8,447 nucleotides of DNA from Euryarchaeota archaeon UBA561. Lineage in GTDB: Archaea; Thermoplasmatota; Poseidoniia; Poseidoniales; Poseidoniaceae. The position numbers and the translations under genes are program-made. This document shows, one piece after another, positions 1-6,250 of the stretch (its first letter is position 1; the number at the start of each line of letters is the position of its first letter). The stretch spans positions 1 through 8,447 of the forward strand of contig DANX01000100.1 of the NCBI GenBank assembly GCA_002502295.1, written 5' to 3'. The notes under the pieces were generated by a model. It was not told where the DNA came from. It did no database searches and saw only the letters and a list, made by a program, of their open reading frames with translations.

Positions 1-1466
1 ACGATTTGAGAAACTTGATCGGCCTTTCGGATATCGTTTAGGACCATCCACTCCAAGATACGCTTTCGGGTGCGTAACTCTCGGCGCATTTCTTCTTGGC
101 TGTAGTTGATTTTGACCATGATCTTCTCCAAAACATAGGATTTACCGCTGAAGACAAAGTCGTCGTTGGTGACGTCCCAACGGAACACTTCGTTGGTGAT
201 GACCTCCATCGAGTTAGGGTCGATACCCACAATCTCCACAATTTGTTTCGTCCGTCGTACACGCCGTCCGTTGATACGGGTTTGAATCTGAATTGCGCAG
301 GCCTCCAACGCCGGCAACAGCACACGAGGGATGTCAATTGGTTTGTTCTCCAACCGGTGAACCAAAGAAGGGACCGAGTCGGCGTGAACCGTTGAATAGG
401 CACAGTGTCCTGTCGCCATGGCTTGGAACAAAACATACGCCTCAGCCCCACGAATCTCACCCACGATGATGTATTCAGGCCGCTCACGCAACGCTGCCTT
501 CAGCAATTCGAACTCACCGATGACACCCTCGTCGTTCTCACCACCAAACCCTTGCCGAGTCAACCCGGGAACCCAGTTGGGTTGAGGGATGTTTACCTCA
601 CGGGTGGATTCGATGGAGACGATCTTCATTTGCCAGGGAATGAAAATGCACATGGCGTTCAAGGTTGTTGTTTTTCCGGAGGCCGTACCACCAACAAAGA
701 GCATCGGAACTTCGTTTTGGAAGGCAATCCACAGGTAGGCCACCATCAGGGAAGACATGGTTCTGAACGCCACAATGTCGGCGGGTGAGAACGGGTCGTC
801 TTTGAACCGTCGAATGCAAAAAGCAGAACCGCGTGTTGAAATCTCGTGCCCGAGTTTCATGACAATACGGGAACCGTCCATCAGCGTTGCATCAAGCAAA
901 GGTTCAGCGACTGATATGTGTTTTCCGCAACGCTGAGCCAGTTTAATGACATAAGATTCGAGCTCCTCATCGGTTTCCCAAACGCAGGTCGTCTCAACCG
1001 ATTCGAACTTACGGTGATAGGCAAAAATTGGAACGTTCGTTCCATCGAGAGAAACGTCCTCAACGTTCACGTCGTTCATCAGAACATCCATCTTACCGTA
1101 GCCAATGAGATCCCTACGAAGGTAATAGAAGAGTTTGGATTTTGATTTCTTGTTGATTTTCATGCTGTATGATTTGATGACCTTGTCCATGGCCGTACGG
1201 ACGTAGGCTTCGGGGTTCGAGTCGATTTCATCGATGTTGGCGGTGAGGGAACGAATGAAAATGTCCATGATTTCATCGCGCTGTTCTTGTTCTTTCTTGG
1301 TCAAAGGGGGCTCAATGATTTGGTAAATGATGTTCAGTGTTTGCTTGTCGCGAACGATGCGCGCAAAAGCATGCGGAGGCATGACTGGGTACTTGTCCAG
1401 CTCATCGTATTGCGCTCGTTGTCGGGCTCGTTGCCTCCCGCCGCCACCGCCTTTTTTTCTTGCCAT
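1..1466 (-). CDS. Type IV pilus/archaellum-type assembly ATPase (FlaI/GspE/VirB11 superfamily), C-terminus truncated by window edge
   Basis: The frame is open from an ATG at 1466 to the window edge, giving 488 codons. This is a hexameric secretion ATPase that powers assembly of archaeal type IV pilus-like filaments or the archaellum at the cytoplasmic face of the membrane. Walker A is GGTASGKTT at residues 259-267 (K265), Walker B is IIVGEIRG with E337, and the His box GHCAYSTVH (353-361) follows; all three are typical of FlaI/archaeal GspE. An N-terminal domain (about 1-230) precedes the motor and starts with a Gly/Arg/Lys-rich tail. A GGTGA sits 2 nt before the ATG. FlaI-family proteins are about 500-550 aa, so only a short C-terminal part should be missing. 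The upstream gene here is not flaH, which argues mildly for a pilus system rather than an archaellum. A FlaJ/TadC-like membrane partner is expected just beyond position 1 (inference). Confidence 0.93.
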   Translation of the reverse strand, partial: MARKKGGGGGRQRARQRAQYDELDKYPVMPPHAFARIVRDKQTLNIIYQIIEPPLTKKEQEQRDEIMDIFIRSLTANIDEIDSNPEAYVRTAMDKVIKSYSMKINKKSKSKLFYYLRRDLIGYGKMDVLMNDVNVEDVSLDGTNVPIFAYHRKFESVETTCVWETDEELESYVIKLAQRCGKHISVAEPLLDATLMDGSRIVMKLGHEISTRGSAFCIRRFKDDPFSPADIVAFRTMSSLMVAYLWIAFQNEVPMLFVGGTASGKTTTLNAMCIFIPWQMKIVSIESTREVNIPQPNWVPGLTRQGFGGENDEGVIGEFELLKAALRERPEYIIVGEIRGAEAYVLFQAMATGHCAYSTVHADSVPSLVHRLENKPIDIPRVLLPALEACAIQIQTRINGRRVRRTKQIVEIVGIDPNSMEVITNEVFRWDVTNDDFVFSGKSYVLEKIMVKINYSQEEMRRELRTRKRILEWMVLNDIRKADQVSQI

Positions 1467-1512
1467 GGTCACCAACGCCCTCGATTGCATTCTGCTACAA
1501 CATCTCCCCGAC

Positions 1513-1548
1513 TATAACACTTGGGTGAAAATCGCTCGCAAATCGCTC
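1513..1548 (-). promoter_or_regulatory. Candidate promoter with helically phased direct repeat before the secretion ATPase gene
   Basis: On the minus strand a TATA-like GTTATAG (about 1513-1519) lies roughly 50 nt upstream of the ATG at 1466, which would put a start site near 1490 and a leader of about 24 nt. Just upstream of it the octamer AATCGCTC (plus-strand reading) occurs twice, at 1530-1537 and 1541-1548, offset by 11 bp, about one helical turn. This could be a tandem activator site. The rest of the 1467-1584 gap shows no gene. The element is weak and is called by eye only. Confidence 0.35.
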
Positions 1549-1584
1549 TGCTGTGGCGAATTCTGTTCGTTCGAATGATACGAA

Positions 1585-2172
1585 TCAAGCAGCAAGAAGT
1601 TGCTCGAGCCAAGCCTTGCACCTGGATTGAAATTTTTCCAAATCCACGTCGTTGTGGAGAACATCATCGGCGTTGGCGATCAAATGATCAAGACCCCACC
1701 CTCGCTCACGTTCGTTTCGCGTTTCAAACGCTGCGCGGTCGCCGTCTTCTGAACGACCTCGTTGGACAATTCGCTGAAAGCGCAACTCAATCTCTGCTTC
1801 AATCGCAACGGTACGGTATGTTTCACCCCACCGTGTTGAGAACACAGCGTCCTCTGCCGTACCGCGCAGCCCCTCAATAAGAACCAGTGAATGCGTATTC
1901 AACAGCTCATCTACTCGGTCACAAAGGCGAACAGCCAAGACGTCCTCCCCGTGGTTGGCACGTAATTCAGCGGCCACTTGTCCAAAGACGTGGGGCTCCT
2001 CAACCAACCCTTTGGAGCGAACTTCTGCCCGGACCATATCACCCATGGATACGTTTGGAATTCCAGAAGCAGCGAGAACGGCAGCGAATTCACCTTTGCC
2101 TGAGCCAGGCATTCCGCAGACTGCCACGACTCGAGCCACGAACGAACCCTCGCCGCCGCCGCTCAAGAACAT
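1585..2172 (-). CDS. UPF0200-type P-loop nucleotide kinase-like protein (dephospho-CoA/adenylate kinase-like fold)
   Basis: A 195-aa P-loop protein matching the archaeal UPF0200 pattern: Walker A GMPGSGKG (20-27), the GDMVR substrate-side motif (44-48), an LIEGLRG strand (98-104), a basic lid around RIVQRGRSEDGD (134-145), and the family's C-terminal ERGWG...LIANAD block (156-169). The family resembles dephospho-CoA kinase and adenylate kinase in sequence, but to my knowledge its true substrate is not settled, so no reaction is assigned. The start is uncertain. The ATG at 2172 follows a G-run by only 1 nt. The in-frame GTG at 2139 has GAGGG 7 nt upstream and would place the P-loop about 9 residues from the N-terminus, as is usual for the family; it would remove a Gly-rich leader of 11 residues. 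I give the ATG as outer bound. The gene starts 23 bp after the permease stop and is probably cotranscribed with it. Confidence 0.88.
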   Translation of the reverse strand: MFLSGGGEGSFVARVVAVCGMPGSGKGEFAAVLAASGIPNVSMGDMVRAEVRSKGLVEEPHVFGQVAAELRANHGEDVLAVRLCDRVDELLNTHSLVLIEGLRGTAEDAVFSTRWGETYRTVAIEAEIELRFQRIVQRGRSEDGDRAAFETRNERERGWGLDHLIANADDVLHNDVDLEKFQSRCKAWLEQLLAA

Positions 2173-2195
2173 ACCCCCGATCTCGGTCCAGAGGT

Positions 2196-3887
2196 TCAGT
2201 TTGAGAACTCAGACCGGCCCCAGCGATTGTCCATCAATTTCCAAAGGAGGGCGGAAGCAAAAATCAAACCAACCGAGATGGCGATCATGCCCATGTAGCC
2301 TTGTTGAACCATGGATTCGTCATACATTTGCGCCGTCGCAGCCAAACCGTCTTGGCTAGCACGTTCCCACCAGTTTCCGTACAAACTAACATCGCCTTGT
2401 GTGAAAGAGAGGAGGAATAAACCAAGCAGCGGAAGAACTGTACCAATCCAAAACCACACCATAATGGAAGCGTCAAAGATGGCCTTATTGGGCCGCAACC
2501 CCATGAGGAAAGCCGTCAGCGCCACGATGTAAACCGAATTCGCAAACATGACGATGATGCTGGTTGGAAGCGAGCCCCATTCATCGAGCCGCCACGCCAT
2601 CAGAACGATGAAGATCAGTGAAATCCACGAAGTGGCGAGGAAGTAGACGACCACCTTAGCCCGAATCAAATCTGGAACCTTGAGGGGAAGACCGTTCATG
2701 AACTCTGGAGAGTCGAGGATGGTCAGCCAAGAATAGAAATTGAAACCAAAAAAGCCGAGAAATGGGGCATACGAAAGCAAGTTGATTGGAATAGGCGCCT
2801 CTGCAAAATCCACAAGCCACGCCATGCCCAAAAGCACCAACAGCGGTATGGCGTAAGAAACGGTCATCTTTTTGATGGCACCCGAACGGAAGAGATCAAC
2901 GAATTCTTTGGCCACGATCAGTCGGATGTGTCCCCGGCCAAGGAAGCCAAGGCGATCATGAACCGGTGAAAGGAGATCGCCTCGCTCGACCACGCTGACA
3001 TCAAAATCGTCAAGGATAAGCAGCGAAGCCACCAAGCCAAGACCCAACGAGAGAAGCAAACCAAGGAGAATGGCCAAACCGCTTTGACTGGATTGAGCAG
3101 CGAGTCCCCACAGCAAAACGTCGGCTGGGAGGAAACCTGCGCCAACGGCCACACCCAGAGCAACGATGAGCAGGGGTCCAACAACGGTGAATGGGCGGCC
3201 GCGCAGCCAGAGCGAGGAGGCAAGGAAGGAGAGCGCCAACCCTTGCCCCAGCGTGGTGGCCATGGCCAACCACGTCCAAGGCAACGAACTCCAGAGGAGT
3301 GGCGTGCGGATTCCGGCAACGCCGTCCAACAGAATCCCCAACGCCATGCCGGCAATAATGGGCGTCAGGATAAGAAGAACGTAAAACAGCAAATCCTTCA
3401 CGAAGTAAGCAAAGTGAGCCATCGAGTTTGGAAGCGGTTGAAGGGCGGGGGCAGCAAGAAGGAAGTTTTTCGTGCCTGTGCGCCGAACAATGGCGTCTCG
3501 ACCCATGAACGCAAACGTCCCCATTCCGAGGGAAAACATGAACATGGGAAGGTGGAGTGCAAAACGCAATTCTTGCCACGTGAAGGTCTTAGATTCCAAG
3601 TCGGAGGATTGGGCCGTCGAATCTCCGACCAAGAATTGCAAACCAATGGTCGAAATGGCCGTGACCAGCGTCAACAGCAACGGAAAGAGCACCATCTGGC
3701 GTTTCTTTGCAAATTCAACGCTCTTTCGTGCCTCTTCGAGGAACATCACACGGAAGGTCGCTGAGAACGAAGCCCATCCACGCAACGGCTCGCTCAACAC
3801 CGCATCGTGCGAAGAGGTCCCGAGGGGGCCTGGTTTGCTGAAATCGTCGTCCGTCCACGAACGCGATTCAATGAAGGTATCGCCCAC
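2196..3887 (-). CDS. ABC-2 type transporter permease, 12 predicted membrane segments
   Basis: A 563-aa integral membrane protein, the permease partner of the ATPase gene directly upstream. Hydrophobic segments fall near residues 65-88, 112-129, 160-188, 198-228, 232-262, 268-291, then 342-360, 368-392, 408-430, 440-464, 474-495 and 530-550. That is two sets of six separated by a charged cytoplasmic-looking loop (about 292-340). Most ABC-2 permeases have six segments in 250-400 aa, so this reads as a two-halves-in-one chain that could work with an ATPase dimer. The transported substrate cannot be read from sequence. Start choice: a GTG at 3893 overlaps the ATPase stop (GTGA), but GGAGG (3895-3899) is only 1 nt from it and 7 nt from the next GTG at 3887, which I prefer; the other start adds two residues. 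Confidence 0.88.
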   Translation of the reverse strand: MGDTFIESRSWTDDDFSKPGPLGTSSHDAVLSEPLRGWASFSATFRVMFLEEARKSVEFAKKRQMVLFPLLLTLVTAISTIGLQFLVGDSTAQSSDLESKTFTWQELRFALHLPMFMFSLGMGTFAFMGRDAIVRRTGTKNFLLAAPALQPLPNSMAHFAYFVKDLLFYVLLILTPIIAGMALGILLDGVAGIRTPLLWSSLPWTWLAMATTLGQGLALSFLASSLWLRGRPFTVVGPLLIVALGVAVGAGFLPADVLLWGLAAQSSQSGLAILLGLLLSLGLGLVASLLILDDFDVSVVERGDLLSPVHDRLGFLGRGHIRLIVAKEFVDLFRSGAIKKMTVSYAIPLLVLLGMAWLVDFAEAPIPINLLSYAPFLGFFGFNFYSWLTILDSPEFMNGLPLKVPDLIRAKVVVYFLATSWISLIFIVLMAWRLDEWGSLPTSIIVMFANSVYIVALTAFLMGLRPNKAIFDASIMVWFWIGTVLPLLGLFLLSFTQGDVSLYGNWWERASQDGLAATAQMYDESMVQQGYMGMIAISVGLIFASALLWKLMDNRWGRSEFSN

Positions 3888-3889
3888 GA

Positions 3890-4675
3890 TCACTCCTCCG
3901 AATCGTCATTGACTCCTTCATCGCTGTAGCGTTCTACGTCTTCGATCGAGCGTCCCACCAAACGAATAAACACGTCTTCAAGCGTCTCTTCCTTGGATTG
4001 TTTTAATCCTTTGACGGTACCCGCTGCCAACACTTTGCCATCGTTGATGATGGCCATACGATTGCACATTCGCTCAGCCATTTCAAGGACGTGAGAGCAG
4101 AGGAAAATGGTCCCGCCCTCTGCGACGTGGTCCAATAGCCAAACTCGGCATTTCCGCTGATAAATTGGATCGAGGTTGGCAAAGGGTTCATCGAGAAACA
4201 GCAATTTCGGTTTGTGAATGAAGGCGCTTGCAAGCATCACTTTTTGACGCTGACCTTTGGAGAGGTCTTTGCACATGGTGTCCCGCTTTTCTTGAAGACC
4301 AAACCATTCCAGCCAATGCTCAACTTTGGCCTTCATGTCGTCAACGCCACGCAAACGAGCAACGAATTCCAAAAATTCTGCCGGCGTCAAGAAAGACGGT
4401 GGAGATTCCGACTCAGGAACAATACCGATGTTGGCTTTGACTTTTTGTGGGTCTTCAACGGCGTCAACACCAAGCACCTCGATGCGCCCTTTGCTCGGTC
4501 GGAGTTGACCGGTTAGAAGTTTGATGAACGTTGATTTACCTGCACCGTTGGGTCCAAAAACACCAAAAAATTCGCCGGCGTGAACTTCAACGTTGAGCGG
4601 ATGAAGAGCGATGAAATCACCGTATTTTTTCGCCATGTCAACGGCGCTGACCATCGGTTCTTTGTCCTCAGCCAT
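3890..4675 (-). CDS. ABC transporter ATP-binding protein (ABC-2 exporter type)
   Basis: A 261-aa nucleotide-binding subunit of an ABC-2 exporter. Walker A is FGPNGAGKST (about 40-49), the signature is LSKGQ (138-142), Walker B is LLFLDEP (158-164), the D-loop is ANLDP, and the switch His lies in CSHVLE (H195). The Q-loop position reads IGIVPESESPP, so the usual Gln appears to be Glu (E88). The gene is translationally linked to the permease downstream. Start: the frame stays open upstream to a TTG/ATG region (ATG at 4741 would add 22 residues; the frame reaches 4771). I chose the ATG at 4675 because the protein then begins about 12 residues before the first beta-strand, as is usual for the family, because GGGG precedes it, and because it leaves the palindromic AT-rich region 4683-4718 as promoter DNA. 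The ATG at 4741 remains a real alternative. Confidence 0.9.
   Translation of the reverse strand: MAEDKEPMVSAVDMAKKYGDFIALHPLNVEVHAGEFFGVFGPNGAGKSTFIKLLTGQLRPSKGRIEVLGVDAVEDPQKVKANIGIVPESESPPSFLTPAEFLEFVARLRGVDDMKAKVEHWLEWFGLQEKRDTMCKDLSKGQRQKVMLASAFIHKPKLLFLDEPFANLDPIYQRKCRVWLLDHVAEGGTIFLCSHVLEMAERMCNRMAIINDGKVLAAGTVKGLKQSKEETLEDVFIRLVGRSIEDVERYSDEGVNDDSEE
3895..3899 (-). promoter_or_regulatory. Strong Shine-Dalgarno (GGAGG) for the ABC permease, inside the ATPase gene's 3' end
   Basis: GGAGG on the minus strand lies within the last codons of the ATPase gene. Its spacing of 7 nt to the GTG at 3887, against 1 nt to the GTG at 3893, decides the permease start. Its position implies translational coupling of the two transporter subunits. 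Confidence 0.6.
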
Positions 4676-4769
4676 ACCCCGTTGATATCGCTTCTGGATA
4701 TCATACCTTGGTTTATCCTCATTGAACTCCGGCGATGACATCAAGAAGAGGTGGACCTTCAGTGGTGTC
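4676..4769. promoter_or_regulatory. Divergent promoter region with 7-bp inverted repeat (TGATATC-N7-GATATCA)
   Basis: This lies between the outward-facing ABC ATPase and enoyl-CoA hydratase genes. It holds a perfect inverted repeat, TGATATC at 4683-4689 and GATATCA at 4697-4703. It also holds one AT-rich core, GGTTTATCC (4710-4718), that reads as a weak TATA box on both strands. If used toward the minus strand, the start site would be near 4689, so the inverted repeat would sit over the core promoter like a repressor operator. Toward the plus strand the start would be near 4739, and GAGGTGG (4748-4754) would lie in the leader. If the ATPase really starts at 4741, the repeat is coding sequence instead. 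Confidence 0.4.
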
Positions 4770-5612
4770 ATGAACCCCCCCGAAAGTGATGTTGTGAACG
4801 TCGAACTCCATCCGATTAGCGAAGAAGATGACGTTGGCTACATCGCTTGTCTGACCATTGACCGTCCTGATAAGTTGAATGCTCTCAATGCTGATGTCAT
4901 GGCCTCCCTCAAAGCCGTCTGTGCTTGGATGGAAGAAGAGGAAAACGTGCGAGTGTTGGTGGTCACCGGCGCACCTCCCAATGCCCCGCCGGAGGGGAAA
5001 CGAGCCAAGCCATATGCCTTCGTGGCGGGCGCGGACATCACGGAATTTGTTGGTGCTGGACGTGAAACCATTCGAGAGCGATTCACCGATAACGCTGTAG
5101 AAGCACTTTGGGACCTTAGCAAGCCCACCATCGCCATGGTGGATGGATTTGCCTTGGGAGGCGGATGCGAGGTGGCCTGTTCGTGTGACATTCGAGTGGC
5201 GAGCGATCGCTCAACGTTTGGTACCCCCGAAATCAATCTAGGACTCATCCCTGGCTACGGCGCAACCCAGCGCTTGGAGCGGTTGGTGGGCTACGGTAAG
5301 GCTCACGAAATGGTCATGACCGGTGATATGGTCCCTGCGGAGGAAGCACACCGCATCGGGCTGGTCAACCACGTTGTTGCTCCAGAGGAGTTGAAATCCA
5401 CCGTGATGAACATGGCCCGCCGCATTGGAAGCAAATCATCGCATGCCTTGCGAGTCGGAAAGCGAGCTGTACGAGCAGCCCTTGATGAAGGTTTGACCGA
5501 TGGTGTGGCCTATGAGGCTGAAATTTTCGCCGAGATGTTTGACAGCGAAGATCAGAAAATCGGTGTTCACGCCTTTGTGAATCGTGAAAAGGCCGTTTGG
5601 AAGCACCGCTGA
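4770..5612 (+). CDS. Enoyl-CoA hydratase/isomerase (crotonase superfamily)
   Basis: A 280-aa crotonase-fold enzyme, probably hydrating trans-2-enoyl-CoA to 3-hydroxyacyl-CoA in fatty-acid or amino-acid degradation, in the cytoplasm. DRPDKLNALN (31-40) is the CoA-binding start of the fold. FVAGADI (84-90) and the GGG turn supply the oxyanion hole. Both catalytic acids are present: E134 in GGGCEVA and E154 in GTPEINLGLIPG, equivalent to E144/E164 of the rat enzyme, which supports hydratase over isomerase activity. Residues about 67-80 contain an extra Pro/Lys-rich loop before the oxyanion strand, longer than in typical members. The start is the ATG at 4770; a TTG at 4722 would overlap the divergent gene and lacks support. 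The ribosome site is weak (GAGGTGG about 15 nt upstream). It is monocistronic in this window. Confidence 0.93.
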   Translation: MNPPESDVVNVELHPISEEDDVGYIACLTIDRPDKLNALNADVMASLKAVCAWMEEEENVRVLVVTGAPPNAPPEGKRAKPYAFVAGADITEFVGAGRETIRERFTDNAVEALWDLSKPTIAMVDGFALGGGCEVACSCDIRVASDRSTFGTPEINLGLIPGYGATQRLERLVGYGKAHEMVMTGDMVPAEEAHRIGLVNHVVAPEELKSTVMNMARRIGSKSSHALRVGKRAVRAALDEGLTDGVAYEAEIFAEMFDSEDQKIGVHAFVNREKAVWKHR

Positions 5613-5735
5613 TTCCCTTTGAACCCCCGCTGGCCAAAACCTGTCGAGCCTGTCGGCCGGAGGTGAGGGGGCGCCACTGCCCCCCTCTTGTCCGAGAGTG
5701 TGCTCGACCACATCGTGTACAGAAATCATCAAACT
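5613..5735. other. Gene-free gap between convergent genes with nested inverted repeats (5643-5708)
   Basis: This gap between convergent stop codons has strong dyad symmetry. The inner hairpin is GAGGGGG (5665-5671) with CCCCCTC (5681-5687), continued by GC/GC (5673-5674 with 5679-5680) past one bulged C, with a 4-nt loop. Around it CGGA (5658-5661) pairs with TCCG (5691-5694) across a 3x3 internal loop. Outside that, GTCGAGC (5643-5649) pairs with GCTCGAC (5702-5708). No T-run follows on either strand, so it is not a textbook intrinsic terminator. A bidirectional transcript-end structure, a protein-binding site or a small structured RNA are all possible. Confidence 0.5.
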
Positions 5736-6125
5736 TCAGCAGTAGCGAATGTCATGCTCCCGTAGGAACGCAACAAAGTGCTTCATGTGTCGAGCGTGAA
5801 TGCGTCGAAATCGTTGTGTAATCACCAACACATTGGCTGCACCCGAAACGGCATCAAAACCTCGAGGTTCCTTCCGTAGAAGTTCCAACAACCGCTGGTT
5901 CTTCAGCGTCAAATCGATGCCTTCGCACGTGCAACGACGAACGGTTCGCTTCTTGACCTCAGGAATAAATCCCCTGGATTGGTGGTGGTTCTCGTTGGAT
6001 TTGTTGAGCTGTGGTTCAGCCCGACGGTTCCGTTGATTGAAGTTTTCCACTTTTCCAGTCCGCCGATTGAAGCGACGTTGCTTGTTTCGTCCGATGTTTC
6101 CCTTTTTCTTTTTCCAGTTACCCAT
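5736..6125 (-). CDS. Small, highly basic protein of unknown function (129 aa)
   Basis: I do not recognise the family. Residues 1-62 are low-complexity and rich in Lys, Arg and Asn, without acidic balance, and look disordered and nucleic-acid-binding. Residues 65-129 look folded, with two amphipathic helices (about 74-84 and 110-124) and a Val/Ile strand between. Cys65 and Cys67 (CTC), His110, His113, His116 and a terminal Cys129 could form a metal site, but no known zinc-finger spacing is matched. The gene is supported by a strong Shine-Dalgarno, AGGTGA, exactly 6 nt before the ATG, and by an upstream TATA box. An RNA- or DNA-binding role is an inference from charge only. It is convergent with the hydratase gene and separated from the upstream minus-strand gene by a 189-bp control region. 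Confidence 0.72.
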   Translation of the reverse strand: MGNWKKKKGNIGRNKQRRFNRRTGKVENFNQRNRRAEPQLNKSNENHHQSRGFIPEVKKRTVRRCTCEGIDLTLKNQRLLELLRKEPRGFDAVSGAANVLVITQRFRRIHARHMKHFVAFLREHDIRYC

Positions 6126-6131
6126 AATATT

Positions 6132-6137
6132 TCACCT
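6132..6137 (-). promoter_or_regulatory. Shine-Dalgarno AGGTGA of the small basic gene, with an upstream complement
   Basis: AGGTGA on the minus strand, 6 nt before the ATG at 6125, is the best ribosome site in the window. The overlapping AACAGGT (6134-6140) is exactly complementary to ACCTGTT (6211-6217) further upstream in the same leader, so the site could be hidden by a 7-bp helix that encloses the hairpin at 6154-6196. Confidence 0.6.
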
Positions 6138-6153
6138 GTTTTGCCGTTTATCT

Positions 6154-6196
6154 GCGCAGAACCGCTCGGTGCGGACAAGGTCCGCGGCGGTTCCGC
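6154..6196 (-). other. Interrupted 16-bp leader hairpin upstream of the small basic gene
   Basis: The sequence folds on itself with GCG (6154-6156)/CGC (6194-6196), GAACCGC (6159-6165)/GCGGTTC (6187-6193) and GCGGAC (6171-6176)/GTCCGC (6180-6185), with an AAG triloop in plus-strand reading. A 2-nt bulge and a 5x1 internal loop interrupt it. It is GC-rich and lies inside the expected leader transcript of the gene at 5736-6125. No U-run follows, so a terminator role is less likely than a structural or regulatory one. Confidence 0.6.
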
Positions 6197-6208
6197 AATT
6201 CGGCCGTT

Positions 6209-6238
6209 TCAACAGGTTTGTTGGGTGTCGGGGGGCAT
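6209..6238 (-). CDS. Candidate 9-codon upstream ORF / leader peptide (MPPDTQQTC)
   Basis: An ATG at 6238 with GAGG (6247-6250) 8 nt upstream opens a 9-codon frame ending in TGA. It lies about 17 nt inside the transcript predicted from the TATA box at 6277-6284. Its last two codons plus the first base of the stop (ACC TGT T) are the complement of the downstream gene's Shine-Dalgarno region. The peptide starts Met-Pro-Pro-Asp; PPD is known as a strong ribosome-pausing motif in EF-P/IF5A studies. Whether it is translated is unproven. Confidence 0.35.
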   Translation of the reverse strand: MPPDTQQTC

Positions 6239-6250
6239 GGTCGATTCCTC

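Noticed and set aside
1887..2359. Plus-strand open frames opposite the UPF0200 and permease genes
   Set aside because: They are Arg/Pro/Ser-rich antisense frames without domains or ribosome sites.
3084..3764. A 226-codon plus-strand open frame inside the permease gene
   Set aside because: Its Gln/Gly/Arg/Asn-rich product is what the antisense of hydrophobic membrane-segment codons gives; the minus-strand permease explains the region.
6154..6196. Reading the leader hairpin as a tRNA or an intrinsic terminator
   Set aside because: There are no four-arm cloverleaf, T-loop or CCA-like features, and no T-run follows on either strand.
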